A stretch of 64,000 bases of DNA from Sphingobium quisquiliarum P25 (GCF_000445065.1 NZ_ATHO01000045.1:1-64000); one strand, 5' to 3'; counted from the first letter of the stretch, positions 1 through 9,562 are shown. Made by a program: numbers and translations. Notes: generated by a model from the sequence alone, not told the origin.

Positions 1-1048
1 CGCGCAGCTGGGGCGCGCCAGCGATGTGCAGGTCCTCTGCCTCGATCCGGTCGCCTTCGCGCAGGACGATGGCGCGCTGGAGGACGTTGCCAAGTTCGCG
101 GGCATTGCCGGGCCAGGCATGGGCGGCCAGCTTGTCCAGAGCGGCGGCGGTCGGCCAGACGAAATCCTGATGGCGCAGCAGCATGGCCGCCGTGATCGCG
201 GTGATGTCGCCAGCGCGCTCGCTGAGCGGGCGCAGTTCCAGCGGCATGACGTTGAGACGCCAGTAAAGGTCTTCGCGGAAGCGCCCGGCGGCGACTTCGG
301 CGGCAAGGTTGCGGTTGCAGGCGGCGATGATGCGGACGTTGACCGGCACCGGATGGGTCGCGCCCACGGGCAGGATTTCGCCTTCCTGCAACGCGCGGAG
401 CAGCTTCGCCTGCAACGTCAGCGGCAGTTCGGCGATTTCATCCAGGAACAGGGTGCCGCCATCGGCCGCCAGAAACAGGCCGTCCGAAGCGGCGGCCGCG
501 CCGGTGAAGCTGCCCTTCTTGTGCCCGAACAGCATCGCTTCCATCATCGTTTCGGGAAGCGCGGCGCAGTTGACGGCGATGAAATCATGGCTGATGCGGC
601 CCGACTGGGCATGGAGGAAGCGGGCCATGCCTTCCTTGCCCGTGCCGGTGTCGCCCTGGATCAGCACGGTGGCGTCGCTGCGCGCGACCCGGCCCGCCAG
701 CGTCATCAGGCGGGTGCTGGCGGCGTCGCCCACGGCAGGAATGCTCGCCGGGCGGGCCAGTTCAGCGATCAGGGCGAAGGCGAAGGCCATATCCTCAAGG
801 GCGAAAGCGACGCGGGCGGGCAGGCCGTTGGCGGCCGGGACCAGCGAAGGCTTGCCCTCGATCAGGTTGATCAGGATGTCTCGATGGGTCGCATGGCCGA
901 TCTCGGTCGCCAGCAGGATGCGGCGGTCGTCGCGCTCACGCGGGCTCTGCGCATCGACGATGCGCACCATGTAGAAGGCGTTTTCCAGCCAGTGCTGCAA
1001 ACCCGGAACGAGCGCGCAGACAGCTCGGCTCACGTCAAGCGATGACAT
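1..1048 (-). CDS. Sigma-54-dependent flagellar activator (FlbD-like), 3' end cut by window
   Basis: Bacterial enhancer-binding protein that would remodel sigma-54 RNA polymerase at flagellar promoters. About 349 codons are visible; the C-terminal DNA-binding part lies off the left edge. Residues 1-110 show no clear receiver-domain signature. The AAA+ domain follows, with Walker A GDTGTGKE (about 132-139), the sigma-54 contact loop as GSFTGA (about 179-184, usually GAFTGA), Walker B GTLFLDE (about 199-205) and an arginine-finger region RFREDLYWRLNV. The ATG is at 1048-1046. It is divergent from flagellin and lies in a flagellar cluster, which supports an FlbD-like role; the exact orthology is inferred. 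Confidence 0.85.
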   Translation of the reverse strand, partial: MSSLDVSRAVCALVPGLQHWLENAFYMVRIVDAQSPRERDDRRILLATEIGHATHRDILINLIEGKPSLVPAANGLPARVAFALEDMAFAFALIAELARPASIPAVGDAASTRLMTLAGRVARSDATVLIQGDTGTGKEGMARFLHAQSGRISHDFIAVNCAALPETMMEAMLFGHKKGSFTGAAAASDGLFLAADGGTLFLDEIAELPLTLQAKLLRALQEGEILPVGATHPVPVNVRIIAACNRNLAAEVAAGRFREDLYWRLNVMPLELRPLSERAGDITAITAAMLLRHQDFVWPTAAALDKLAAHAWPGNARELGNVLQRAIVLREGDRIEAEDLHIAGAPQLR

Positions 1049-1146
1049 GACAGTCCCCAATCATTTCGGCCGGATTGTGCCCCCGCACGTTCCAACCCCC
1101 TTCGATGGTTCTGAAAATGCCTTCGCATGGTTATCATCCGGTTAAT

Positions 1147-1194
1147 GCGGCAATAACCTTGCCGGTGGGCGGCAATTTTCTTCCGCTTTGCCGG
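1147..1194. promoter_or_regulatory. Candidate activator-binding palindromes between regulator and flagellin
   Basis: Two palindromic pairs of the half-site GCGGCAA / TTGCCGG: GCGGCAA at 1147-1153 with TTGCCGG at 1159-1165, and GCGGCAA at 1169-1175 with TTGCCGG at 1188-1194. The same half-site recurs upstream of flgB (12251-12289). The first pair also has GG-N10-GC spacing on both strands, so it could be read as a sigma-54 promoter for the reverse-strand regulator. I favour an operator for the neighbouring activator. The role is inferred. Confidence 0.5.
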
Positions 1195-1285
1195 TGGCGT
1201 GGAAGGGCTCAATAAGACGCGCGCGCGTGAAAGCGGCTGATTTGAGCGGCTTTTGGGACTTTCCTCAAAAAAATCGCGGGCGGGG

Positions 1286-1313
1286 CTAAAAGCTTTTTTC
1301 GCGCCGCCGTTAT
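1286..1313 (+). promoter_or_regulatory. Sigma-28 (FliA) promoter of flagellin
   Basis: TAAA at 1287-1290, a spacer of exactly 15 nt, then GCCGTTAT at 1306-1313. This closely matches the known sigma-28 consensus (TAAA-N15-GCCGATAA). Transcription would start near 1320, giving a leader of about 55 nt. The cognate sigma factor gene fliA is at 5866-6597. Confidence 0.8.
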
Positions 1314-1376
1314 CCCCTTTCGAGGCCGCAAGCAGCCTGATGGCAGCGACCTGATAGGACATAGAAAGGGAATATC

Positions 1377-2198
1377 ATGACTGTTATCGGAACCAACTCT
1401 TCTGCTCTGCGGGCCATGAACGCTTCGGCTTCGGCCAGCAAGTCGCTGAGCACCGCGATGGAGCGCCTGTCGACCGGCAAGCGCATCAACAGCGCCAAGG
1501 ACGACGCGGCGGGCCTCGCCATCAGCTCGAAGATGACGGCCCAGATCCGCGGCATGACCCAGGCGATCCGCAACGCCAATGACGGCATCTCGATGGCTCA
1601 GACGGCGGAAGGCGCGCTCGGCGAAGTCGCCAACATGATCCAGCGCATGCGTGAGCTGACGGTCCAGGCGGTGAACGGCACCAACGACACCGATGCCAAG
1701 ACCAACATCAACTCGGAACTCACCGAACTGGCGAAGCAGGTGAACAACATCATGACGACCACCGAATTCAACGGTGTCGCCCTGTTCCCGACCACCGCCG
1801 CCACCGTCAACATCCAGTCCGGCGCCAACAACGGCGACACAACGACCCTGTCGCTGGGCGGCATCGCCCTGACCGGCGTCGTCACCGCCGCTGGCGCCCC
1901 GGCGATCACGGCGGCGGCCGCCACCACGGCTTCGCTCAATGCTTATGACACTGCGCTGACCAACATCTCCACCGCCCGCGCTTCGCTGGGTGCTGCGCAG
2001 AGCGGTCTGGAAGCGACGATCAACAATCTGACCGCGAACGTCACCAACCTCTCCGACGCCCGCAGCCGCATCGAGGACGCCGACTTCTCGGCGGAAACGA
2101 CCGCGCTCGCCAAGTCGCAGATCCTGAGCCAGGCTTCCACGGCGATGCTCGCCCAGGCGAACCAGAGCCAGCAGAATGTCCTCAAGCTGATCCAGTAA
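1377..2198 (+). CDS. fliC: Flagellin
   Basis: Structural subunit of the flagellar filament, exported by the flagellar type III system. At 273 aa it is a short flagellin. The conserved N-terminal D0/D1 region (about residues 1-140, including [15 protein letters not shown] and [20 protein letters not shown]) and C-terminal D1/D0 region ([12 protein letters not shown], then [14 protein letters not shown] at the end) are intact. The middle is a brief Ala/Thr-rich linker instead of a surface D2/D3 domain. AAAGGGA precedes the ATG. It has its own sigma-28 promoter and a strong terminator downstream, so it is probably monocistronic. Confidence 0.95.
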   Translation: MTVIGTNSSALRAMNASASASKSLSTAMERLSTGKRINSAKDDAAGLAISSKMTAQIRGMTQAIRNANDGISMAQTAEGALGEVANMIQRMRELTVQAVNGTNDTDAKTNINSELTELAKQVNNIMTTTEFNGVALFPTTAATVNIQSGANNGDTTTLSLGGIALTGVVTAAGAPAITAAAATTASLNAYDTALTNISTARASLGAAQSGLEATINNLTANVTNLSDARSRIEDADFSAETTALAKSQILSQASTAMLAQANQSQQNVLKLIQ

Positions 2199-2323
2199 TC
2201 CGGACCGGCTGACCTGAATTGACTGGCTGAGGTATTGGTCACCGCCAGCCAGCCAAGCGAACCCGGCGCATCAACAGTCCCCACCGCGCCGGGCAAGCAC
2301 CTTCGATCGAACGGCCAAAAATA

Positions 2324-2360
2324 GAAGCCTCCGTCCCCCCGGGCGGAGGCTTCATCGCAT
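2324..2360 (+). terminator. Intrinsic terminator after flagellin
   Basis: A perfect 10-bp stem, GAAGCCTCCG (2324-2333) with CGGAGGCTTC (2344-2353), closes a C/G-rich 10-nt loop about 125 nt after the flagellin stop. The downstream tract (ATCGCATTT) is only moderately T-rich. Confidence 0.65.
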
Positions 2361-2410
2361 TTCCGGGCTGCCGGACTTGCATTATGTCGTTTCGATCCCA
2401 TCATGAGCGC

Positions 2411-3895
2411 ATGACGAAGATCGACCGCCGCGCCATGATCGCCGCTTCCGGCGCGGCGCTGCTCCTCCCCCGCCCCCTCCTCGCCCAGGCGCAGGCCGAA
2501 CGCTTTTCCTGGGAAGGGCTGGTGACAAGAGCCCAGCGCCTGGCGCGCGCGCCCTACCGGGAAACGCCGCATCATCCGGGCGCGAAGAAGGTCGATTATG
2601 AGGCGCTCTACCGCGCCCGCTTCCGCGAGGACCGCACCATCTGGGGCGACCTGCCGGGCGCTACGGGCGTGCAGCTTTTCCCCTTGAGCGCATCGGCGGA
2701 ACAGCCGGTGGAGATCGCGCTGGTGGAGCGCGGACGCGCCACGCCATTGCGTTACGATCCCGCCATGTTCGACGCGCCTGCGGACAATGCCGTGCGCCAG
2801 CTGGGCCCGGACGCGGGCTATGCGGGGTTTCGGGTCATGAACGCCGCCCGCGACGGCGACTGGCTATCCTTCCTGGGCGCGAGCTATTTCCGGTCGCCGG
2901 GCGCGACCAAGCAGTTCGGGCTGTCGGCGCGGGCCATCGCGATCAACACCAGCATGCAGGGGAAGGAGGAATTCCCCCGCTTCACTCATTTCTGGCTGGA
3001 GCGCACGGGGCCGAGCGGCCTTATCATCTGCGCCCTGCTGGACGGCGCATCGATCACCGGCGCCTACCGCTTTGCCAGCGAACTGACGCCGCAGGGCGTG
3101 CGGCAGGATGTCGATGCAGCGCTTTTCCCGCGCCGGGCGATCGCCGAACTGGGGTTGATGCCGATGACCAGCATGTTCTGGTATGATCAGGCGAGCCGCG
3201 CCACCCGCACCGACTGGCGGCCCGAAATCCACGATTCCGATCTGCTGGCCTTCGCCAGCGCCGACGGGACAAGCCATGCCCGGCCCCTGATCAATCCCTC
3301 CGTCCCGCGCGTGGATGCCTTTGCCGAGCGGAACCCGCGCGGCTTCGGCCTGATGCAGCGGGACCGGAATTTCGACCATTATCAGGATGACGGGGTTTTC
3401 TACGAGCGCCGCCCGTCACTATGGGCCAGCCCGCGCAAGCCTTGGGGCGCGGGGCAGGTGCGCCTGTATGAATTCCCGACAACATCCGAATATGTCGATA
3501 ATGTCTGCGCTTACTGGACCCCCTCCGCCCCCGTCCGCGCGGGCGGCAGGATCGATGCCAGCTACCGGCTCGACTGGTCGTCCTCCGGCGGCCCGGCAAA
3601 GGGGCTGGCGGTGCTGGAGAATGTCTGGACGGGCCAGGCGGACGGCCCCGGCACAGACCGGCTGATCCTGGATTTTTCCGGCGTCCCGCAGAGCATGCGC
3701 CCGGAAATCTGGACGGATGTGGACGGTGGCGCGATGGTCAAGAAGGGCGGATATCCCGTGCTGCACCAGAAGGGACTGTTCCGCGTCGCGCTCGATATCC
3801 GGCGGGACAGCGGCAGGGCGACGGATATTCGCGTTCAACTTCGCGACGGCAATCGCCCGTTCAGCGAGTATATGCATTATCCGCTCGGCGCTTGA
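2411..3895 (+). CDS. mdoG: Glucan biosynthesis protein, MdoG/OpgG-OpgD family
   Basis: Periplasmic protein of osmoregulated periplasmic glucan (OPG) synthesis, expected to act on the glucan backbone made by MdoH. It has 494 aa. The N-terminus has paired arginines (KIDRRAMIAASGAALLL) and a cleavage-type site after LLAQA, so export may be by the Tat route, as known for OpgD. Typical family segments follow: KVDYEALYRARFRED, GLSARAIAINT, then PRFTHFWLER and a C-terminal Ig-like region. The ATG at 2411 was chosen because the signal peptide begins there; an in-frame ATG at 2384 would add nine residues. mdoH follows on the same strand. Confidence 0.9.
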   Translation: MTKIDRRAMIAASGAALLLPRPLLAQAQAERFSWEGLVTRAQRLARAPYRETPHHPGAKKVDYEALYRARFREDRTIWGDLPGATGVQLFPLSASAEQPVEIALVERGRATPLRYDPAMFDAPADNAVRQLGPDAGYAGFRVMNAARDGDWLSFLGASYFRSPGATKQFGLSARAIAINTSMQGKEEFPRFTHFWLERTGPSGLIICALLDGASITGAYRFASELTPQGVRQDVDAALFPRRAIAELGLMPMTSMFWYDQASRATRTDWRPEIHDSDLLAFASADGTSHARPLINPSVPRVDAFAERNPRGFGLMQRDRNFDHYQDDGVFYERRPSLWASPRKPWGAGQVRLYEFPTTSEYVDNVCAYWTPSAPVRAGGRIDASYRLDWSSSGGPAKGLAVLENVWTGQADGPGTDRLILDFSGVPQSMRPEIWTDVDGGAMVKKGGYPVLHQKGLFRVALDIRRDSGRATDIRVQLRDGNRPFSEYMHYPLGA

Positions 3896-3950
3896 TGGGT
3901 CCGCCGCTATGGGAGCGGCGCGCGGCTTTTCACGGCAGGTTGGGAATGAG

Positions 3951-5846
3951 ATGAAAGCAAGCGGTGGCATGCAGGCAGGCGGGAAGGCAGGCGAAACAGC
4001 GCCGGTGCGCGGGTTCGAGATGGTGCCCGCGGAAATGCCGCTTGCCATGCCGGAGCAGGATTTCAGCGCCACGCCGCGCGATTTCCCGCCCCGTCCGCTG
4101 AATATCGATCAATGGGCGCGGCGCATTCTGGTCGTGCTGCTGGCCTTGCTGCCCGCCTCCATGGCCGCGCATGAGATGCGGCGGTCGATCGGACTGGACG
4201 GCATTTCGGCGTGGGAGGGCGTCTACCTCGCCCTGTTCATCCCGCTGTTCGCATGGATCGCCTTCGGCTTTGCGACCAGCCTGATCGGCTTCCTGATCCT
4301 GTCCATGGGCAAGGGCGCGGGCGTGCGCCGCCATCGGGTGCAGTTCGCGACGCCGCTCAAGGGGCGGACGGCGGTGCTGCTGCCGGTCTGCAACGAGGAT
4401 TTTCAGGAGGTTCTGGGCCGCCTGTCGGTCATGGAGCGCTCCCTGACCAGGGTCATGGGCGGCGAGCGGTTCGAATTCTTCATCCTGAGCGATTCCAACC
4501 CGGCCAATGGCGAGATCGAGCGGCAAGCCTATCTCGACATCCGCAAGAGTTTCTCCCGCCCCGTCCATTACCGCCGCCGCGCGCTGAACACCGGGCGCAA
4601 GCCGGGCAACATCGCCGAATGGGTGCAGCGCTTCGGCGGCGGCTATGATTATATGATCGTGCTGGACGCGGACAGCGTGATGAGCGGGCAGACCATGGCC
4701 CGGCTGGCCGCCGACATGGAAAGGCATCCGCATGTCGGGCTGATCCAGACCGTCCCCACGGTGGTCGGCGCATCGACATTCTTCGCCCGCTGGCAGCAAT
4801 TCGCCAGCCGCCTGTTCGGCCCGATTTCCGCCGCCGGCATGATCTGGTGGGCGGGTTCGGAAGGCATGTTCTGGGGCCATAACGCAATCCTGCGGACGAA
4901 GGCCTTCGCCCAGAGCTGCGGCCTGCCCGAACTGCCCGGCCGCGCGCCCTTCGGCGGGCACATCATGAGCCATGACATGATAGAGGCGGCGCTGCTGCGG
5001 CGGCGCGGATGGGACGTGCACATGGTCATGGCGGACGACAGTTTCGAGGAATTTCCCCCTTCCCTGCCCGACCTTGCCACCCGCGACCGGCGCTGGTGCC
5101 AGGGCAATATCCAGCATGTGCCGCTGATATCGCGGATCAAGGGCATGCATCCGGTCAGCCGTTTCCAGCTGCTGGTGGGCGCGTCGGCCTATTGCACGTC
5201 ACCGCTCTGGCTGGCGCTGATGCTGGTGGTGCTGGGCGGCGCGCTGGCAGGCGTATGGCCGCCTAGCGCCATCCTGCCGTCAGGCGGGCTGCTGGCGCTG
5301 ACGGCGGTGCTGCTGTTCGGGCCGAAGCTGCTGGCGATGCTGTGGGCGATGGCCGATCCCGCCCGCCGCATCGGCTTTGGCGGCGCGGCGCGGATGAGCC
5401 GGGGGCTGGCCGCCGACATCCTGCTGTCCATCCTGATGGCGCCGGTCAGCATGTTGACGCAGACCATCAACCTGTTCGGCATATTGATGGGCCGCAAGAG
5501 CGCGTGGAACGGGCAGACGCGCGACCGCGACGGCATGGCGATGGCGAGCGCCGTCTGGCTGTTCAAATATCATATCATGCTGGGCGGCGCGCTGACCGCC
5601 CTTGCGCTGAAGGCGGGCACGTCGATCGGGTGGATGATCCCGGTCGTGGCGGGACTGCTGCTGGCCCCCTTCCTCGCGGCGCTGACGGCGCGCAAGGATC
5701 TGGGGCAGAAAGCCGCGCAGAGCGGGCTGTTCCAGGTCGCCGAGCCATGGTGGCGCACGCAAAGCTACAGGGCGAGCCGCTATCGCCAGCTATCGCTGGA
5801 CAATGCGCCGATCCGGCCTTCTTCCAATATTGCGAACGATCGATAG
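3951..5846 (+). CDS. mdoH: Glucans biosynthesis glucosyltransferase H
   Basis: Inner-membrane family-2 glycosyltransferase that builds the OPG beta-glucan backbone from UDP-glucose. It has 631 aa, shorter than the E. coli enzyme (about 850), as in many alphaproteobacteria. Two membrane segments lie in the first 180 residues. The cytoplasmic catalytic domain has VLPVCNED, the metal-binding motif VLDADS and the processive motif RRWCQGN. Several membrane helices follow. GGGA lies just before the ATG at 3951; an in-frame ATG at 3909 is the alternative. It follows mdoG by about 55 nt and is probably cotranscribed with it. Confidence 0.9.
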   Translation: MKASGGMQAGGKAGETAPVRGFEMVPAEMPLAMPEQDFSATPRDFPPRPLNIDQWARRILVVLLALLPASMAAHEMRRSIGLDGISAWEGVYLALFIPLFAWIAFGFATSLIGFLILSMGKGAGVRRHRVQFATPLKGRTAVLLPVCNEDFQEVLGRLSVMERSLTRVMGGERFEFFILSDSNPANGEIERQAYLDIRKSFSRPVHYRRRALNTGRKPGNIAEWVQRFGGGYDYMIVLDADSVMSGQTMARLAADMERHPHVGLIQTVPTVVGASTFFARWQQFASRLFGPISAAGMIWWAGSEGMFWGHNAILRTKAFAQSCGLPELPGRAPFGGHIMSHDMIEAALLRRRGWDVHMVMADDSFEEFPPSLPDLATRDRRWCQGNIQHVPLISRIKGMHPVSRFQLLVGASAYCTSPLWLALMLVVLGGALAGVWPPSAILPSGGLLALTAVLLFGPKLLAMLWAMADPARRIGFGGAARMSRGLAADILLSILMAPVSMLTQTINLFGILMGRKSAWNGQTRDRDGMAMASAVWLFKYHIMLGGALTALALKAGTSIGWMIPVVAGLLLAPFLAALTARKDLGQKAAQSGLFQVAEPWWRTQSYRASRYRQLSLDNAPIRPSSNIANDR

Positions 5847-5865
5847 TTGCACGCCGGGGATAAGC

Positions 5866-6597
5866 TCAATCCCATTCCCGCAGCTTTTCACGAAGCTTGT
5901 CGAGCGCAGCCTTCTTGATCTGGCACACCCGTGCCGCGCCAATGTCCAGCGCCTGGCCGATTTCCTCCAGGTTCAGTTCCTCAACGAAATAGAGTTGCAG
6001 CACCAACGCCTCGCGCTGCGGCAGTTCGCCGATGCATTTGGCGAGCGCGGCCTTGAGCGATTCGCGCTCCATCACGTCGTCCGCGCGGTCTTCGACATCG
6101 GCGAACCACATGGACTGGTCGGAATAGACCTCATCCATGCTACTATGCTGGACCATTTCGCAGCCATCCGCCAATTCGCGATAGCTGGCCGCGTCCAACC
6201 CCATTTCGGCCGCCATCTCCGCTTCCAGCGGCGCGCGGCGGAGTTGCTGTTCGAGCCTGCCGCGGATCGCCGCAAGCTGCTTGCGGTTGGCCATGGCGGA
6301 GCGGGCGAGCGTCGCGCCCCGGCGCAGATGGTCAATCATCGCCCCGCGCACGCGCAACTGCGCGTAGGAGGCAAAGCCCAGGCCCCGGTCCTCAAACCCA
6401 TTGGCGGCCTCGACCAGCGCCACCATGCCGATCTGTAGCAGGTCCTCGATCTCGACCGCGCTCGACACGCGGCCATGCACATGCCAGGCGATCTTGCGCA
6501 CCAGCGGCATGTAGCGCCGTGCAAGCTGTTCGGGGCTGTTGTTCGACCGGCCGTAAGTGTTGGCATCGGAACCGGCGGCGACCTTCTTCATGAACAT
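5866..6597 (-). CDS. fliA: RNA polymerase sigma factor FliA (sigma-28)
   Basis: Flagellar sigma factor of 243 aa that directs late genes such as flagellin. Region 2 is visible as PLVRKIAWHV, then IEDLLQIGMVALVEAANGFE and FASYAQLRVRGAMIDHLRR. Region 4 is LPQREALVLQLYFVEELNLEEIG with a helix-turn-helix ending CQIKKAALDKLREKL. It is the last gene of the transglycosylase-flhA-fliA operon, 13 nt after flhA. An in-frame ATG two codons in is an alternative start. Its antagonist FlgM is encoded at 10122-10400. Confidence 0.95.
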   Translation of the reverse strand: MFMKKVAAGSDANTYGRSNNSPEQLARRYMPLVRKIAWHVHGRVSSAVEIEDLLQIGMVALVEAANGFEDRGLGFASYAQLRVRGAMIDHLRRGATLARSAMANRKQLAAIRGRLEQQLRRAPLEAEMAAEMGLDAASYRELADGCEMVQHSSMDEVYSDQSMWFADVEDRADDVMERESLKAALAKCIGELPQREALVLQLYFVEELNLEEIGQALDIGAARVCQIKKAALDKLREKLREWD

Positions 6598-6610
6598 GGG
6601 TCAGTTGTCC

Positions 6611-8731
6611 TCAAGCGACGCGTTCGCGAGTGGGAAGCGGATCGTGGCGCGGCGCGGGCCGCTGCTCGCCGCCGACCACGGCGACGACTTCCACGCCCTT
6701 GCCATCGGGAATTTCCAGGAAGGACAGCACCGGCGTTTCGGGCAGGTGCGGCTTGAACAGGCGGGCGAGCGCGCGGCGGGCGACCGGCGACGTCACGATG
6801 GCGAAGTTGCGCGCCTGACCCATAATCGGGCGCGCCGCCTGCACCACTGCTTCGATGATGCGGTTGGCAAGCGCCGGTTCGATCGGATGCTTGGCATCGC
6901 CAGCAACGCGCATCGCCTGGGCCAGCAGCGCTTCGAGATCGCCGTCCAGCGTGATGACGGGCAGCGGCATCTTCACCGGGACGAGGCCCTGAATGATGAG
7001 CGCGCCGATGCGCTGGCGGACGGCCTCGACAAGCTGCTCATGGCTCATGTCGGGCCGCGCGGCGTCGACCATCGCCTCGCAGATGCGGCGGAAGTCCTTG
7101 AGCGCGATGCCTTCGGCCAGCAGCGCGCGGCAGAGCGCGGAGATCTGCGTCAGACTGAGCGTTCCGGGCGTGAGGCCATCGACCAGTTGCGGCGCGGCTT
7201 CCTTGAGGTTGTCGAGCAGCTTGCGAGCCTCGTCGAGGCCGAACATCTCGCTGGCGTTCATGGCGATCAGCTGGTTGAGATGGGTGGCGACCACCGTCGG
7301 CGGATCGACCACGGTATAGCCCGCAACTACCGCTTCGCTGCGCTTGGCAGGCGAAATCCATACGGCGTCCAGGCCGAAGGTCGGGTCCTTTGCCTCACGG
7401 CCGGACACCACGCCTTCCAGCGCGCCGCTGTCGAGCGCCAGCAGATCGTCGGGGAAAATCTCATCCTCGCCGACGACCACGCCTGCGATGGTGATGCGGT
7501 ACTGGTTGGGTTCCAGCGCCAGATTGTCCTTCACACGGACCATCGGCACGACGAAGCCCAGTTCCTTGGAAAGCTGGCGGCGGATGCCGGTGATCCGCGC
7601 CATCAGCGGCGCGCCCTTGCGCTCATCCACCAGCGAAATCAGGCCATAGCCGATCTCCAGCCCCAGGATCGCGCCGTCCGAAACGTCATTCCATTCGATG
7701 AGAGCGGGATTGGCAGGCTCCGGCGCCGGGGCGGGCGCGGCGGCCTTCGCCTTGGCGGTCTTGCGCAGGTGCCAGGCGATATAGCCCGCCACGCCAGCGG
7801 CGGGCAGGATGATCATGTGCGGCATGCCGGGCAGGATGCCGAGGAAGGTCAGGATGGCGGCGACCGGGGTCCATGCCTTGCCCGAACCGAACTGGCTGGT
7901 GATCTGGTTGGACAGATCGTCCTCGCTGCCGACGCGCGTCACGATGGCGGCGGCGGCGATCGACAGCAGCAGCGCGGGAACCTGCGCCACCAGCGCGTCG
8001 CCGATGGCAAGGATGATATAGGTCTGCGCGGCCTCGCCCATGGACAGGCCATGGCTGACCACGCCCAGGATGATGCCGCCGACGATGTTGATGGCGAGGA
8101 TCAGGATGCCCGCGACCGCGTCACCCTTCACGAACTTGGACGCACCGTCCATCGAACCATAGAAGTCCGCCTCGGTCGCGACTTCGCGGCGGCGGATCTT
8201 GGCTTCTTCCGGCGTCAGCAGGCCAGCATTGAGGTCGGCGTCGATCGCCATCTGCTTGCCGGGCAAGGCGTCCAGGGTGAAGCGGGCGGACACTTCCGAA
8301 ACGCGGCCTGCGCCCTTGGTGATCACGACCAGATTGATGATCATCAGGATCGCGAAGACGAAGATGCCGACGACATAATCGCCGCCGATCAGGAAGTGGC
8401 CAAAGGCTTCGATGACATGGCCTGCCGCGTCGGAGCCTTCGTGCCCGCTGACCAGCACGACACGGGTCGATGCGACGTTCAGCGCCAGCCGGAGCAGGGT
8501 GGCGAACAGCAGCACGGTTGGGAAGCTGGAAAAGTCGAGCGGCTTGGCGGCATTGAGCGCCACCATCAGCACCGCCAGCGAAATCATGATGTTGGTGATG
8601 AAACCAACGTCCAGCATGAACGCGGGCACCGGCACCATCATGAACAGCACGACCATCAGCGTCGCGATGGGCAGCACGGCCCCCTTGGCGGCGCTCATCC
8701 AGATCTTCGCTTTGACTTGGGCGGGAGTCAT
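6611..8731 (-). CDS. flhA: Flagellar biosynthesis protein FlhA
   Basis: Integral membrane component of the flagellar type III export gate. It has 706 aa, normal for the family. Seven to eight hydrophobic helices fill about residues 15-320, including LDVGFITNIMISLAVLMV and the cytoplasmic loop FTLDALPGKQMAIDADLNAG, which is diagnostic for FlhA. The soluble C-terminal domain (about 350-706) docks export chaperones and substrates. Its ATG lies 9 nt after the end of the transglycosylase gene, so both depend on the sigma-54 promoter near 9600. Confidence 0.96.
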   Translation of the reverse strand: MTPAQVKAKIWMSAAKGAVLPIATLMVVLFMMVPVPAFMLDVGFITNIMISLAVLMVALNAAKPLDFSSFPTVLLFATLLRLALNVASTRVVLVSGHEGSDAAGHVIEAFGHFLIGGDYVVGIFVFAILMIINLVVITKGAGRVSEVSARFTLDALPGKQMAIDADLNAGLLTPEEAKIRRREVATEADFYGSMDGASKFVKGDAVAGILILAINIVGGIILGVVSHGLSMGEAAQTYIILAIGDALVAQVPALLLSIAAAAIVTRVGSEDDLSNQITSQFGSGKAWTPVAAILTFLGILPGMPHMIILPAAGVAGYIAWHLRKTAKAKAAAPAPAPEPANPALIEWNDVSDGAILGLEIGYGLISLVDERKGAPLMARITGIRRQLSKELGFVVPMVRVKDNLALEPNQYRITIAGVVVGEDEIFPDDLLALDSGALEGVVSGREAKDPTFGLDAVWISPAKRSEAVVAGYTVVDPPTVVATHLNQLIAMNASEMFGLDEARKLLDNLKEAAPQLVDGLTPGTLSLTQISALCRALLAEGIALKDFRRICEAMVDAARPDMSHEQLVEAVRQRIGALIIQGLVPVKMPLPVITLDGDLEALLAQAMRVAGDAKHPIEPALANRIIEAVVQAARPIMGQARNFAIVTSPVARRALARLFKPHLPETPVLSFLEIPDGKGVEVVAVVGGEQRPAPRHDPLPTRERVA

Positions 8732-8740
8732 AGGTGGCCG

Positions 8741-9562
8741 TTACCTTCCGAGGGTGGCGAGCATGAGATAGGCGAGGCGCGCGGTCTGCGGGTCTGGCCG
8801 GACGGAGACGTCCGCCGCATTCGCGAGGCGCTGGGTTTCGATCCGCACATAGTCGGCGGGCTGCACCGTCTTCGCGCCTTCGGGCAGCGAAGCGGCGGCA
8901 TATTGAATGGGGCCGGTGTCGATCGAATCGACGCCCTTTTGCAACTTGGCGGCGAAGCGGTCGCGGATTTCGGCGAAGCTGCGCGGATTGCCGGAGCGGT
9001 CGTAGAAGATGGAGCGGTTCGCCCGCGCCGCCGCCGGGAACATCGACGCGGCGGCCGCGCCCGGCGCGCGATCATGCACGGACAGGAACTTGCTCGCCCC
9101 GCCGACGCCGAGGAAATGGGCGAGGTAAAGGTCAACCGGCTCAGCCTCCCGGCCGAGGCGCTGTTCCAGATAGGCCTTGTTGTCCGCGGCATGCTGCGCG
9201 GCCATGACCGATGCGGTTTCGGGATGATTGCGCAGGTCGAGGATCTGCTGACGCATTTCGGGGTCAGCGACATAATAGCGGCCGTTCTGGCCCCGGCTGA
9301 TCATGTCGGCGGCCCAGCCCAGCCCATATTCGCTGCCATGCTTGTCGATGACGGCGAGCCAGCTCTGATCCACGAATTGATAAAGGCCCCGCGCCGACGA
9401 AGTGGTCGCGCGCGCCGTGGGATTGAGGCTGCTTTCGATCTTCGCCTGGCCGAGCAGATAGGCGAAGTCCACGCCTGTCCTGCGGCTCGCCATGGCGATC
9501 GCGTTGGTGACGCGGTTGCCGGTCGATGCGCCTGTCGCCGATATGTCTGCAAAAGCCGACAA
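8741..9562 (-). CDS. Lytic transglycosylase, probably flagellum-linked
   Basis: Peptidoglycan-cleaving enzyme (SLT fold), 273 aa. The catalytic glutamate is in GQAKIESSLNPTA, followed by SSARGLYQFVDQSW and LYLAHFLGVGGASKFL, all typical of the domain. The start is the TTG at 9562 (GGGGA upstream); the nearest ATG is 23 codons further in. No clear signal peptide is visible, so export may be by the flagellar route. It is the first gene of the flhA-fliA operon and could supply the muramidase function that the short FlgJ (18601-18912) lacks. The functional pairing is inferred. Confidence 0.8.
   Translation of the reverse strand: MSAFADISATGASTGNRVTNAIAMASRRTGVDFAYLLGQAKIESSLNPTARATTSSARGLYQFVDQSWLAVIDKHGSEYGLGWAADMISRGQNGRYYVADPEMRQQILDLRNHPETASVMAAQHAADNKAYLEQRLGREAEPVDLYLAHFLGVGGASKFLSVHDRAPGAAAASMFPAAARANRSIFYDRSGNPRSFAEIRDRFAAKLQKGVDSIDTGPIQYAAASLPEGAKTVQPADYVRIETQRLANAADVSVRPDPQTARLAYLMLATLGR

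Noticed and set aside
26-1045. A 339-codon forward frame at the left edge
   Set aside because: The reverse strand encodes an unmistakable AAA+ sigma-54 activator over the same bases.
1148-1163. A sigma-54 promoter for flagellin at the GGCAA...TTGCC site
   Set aside because: The spacing fits on both strands only because the site is a palindrome. A much better sigma-28 promoter lies closer to flagellin, and the same palindrome occurs upstream of flgB as a likely operator.
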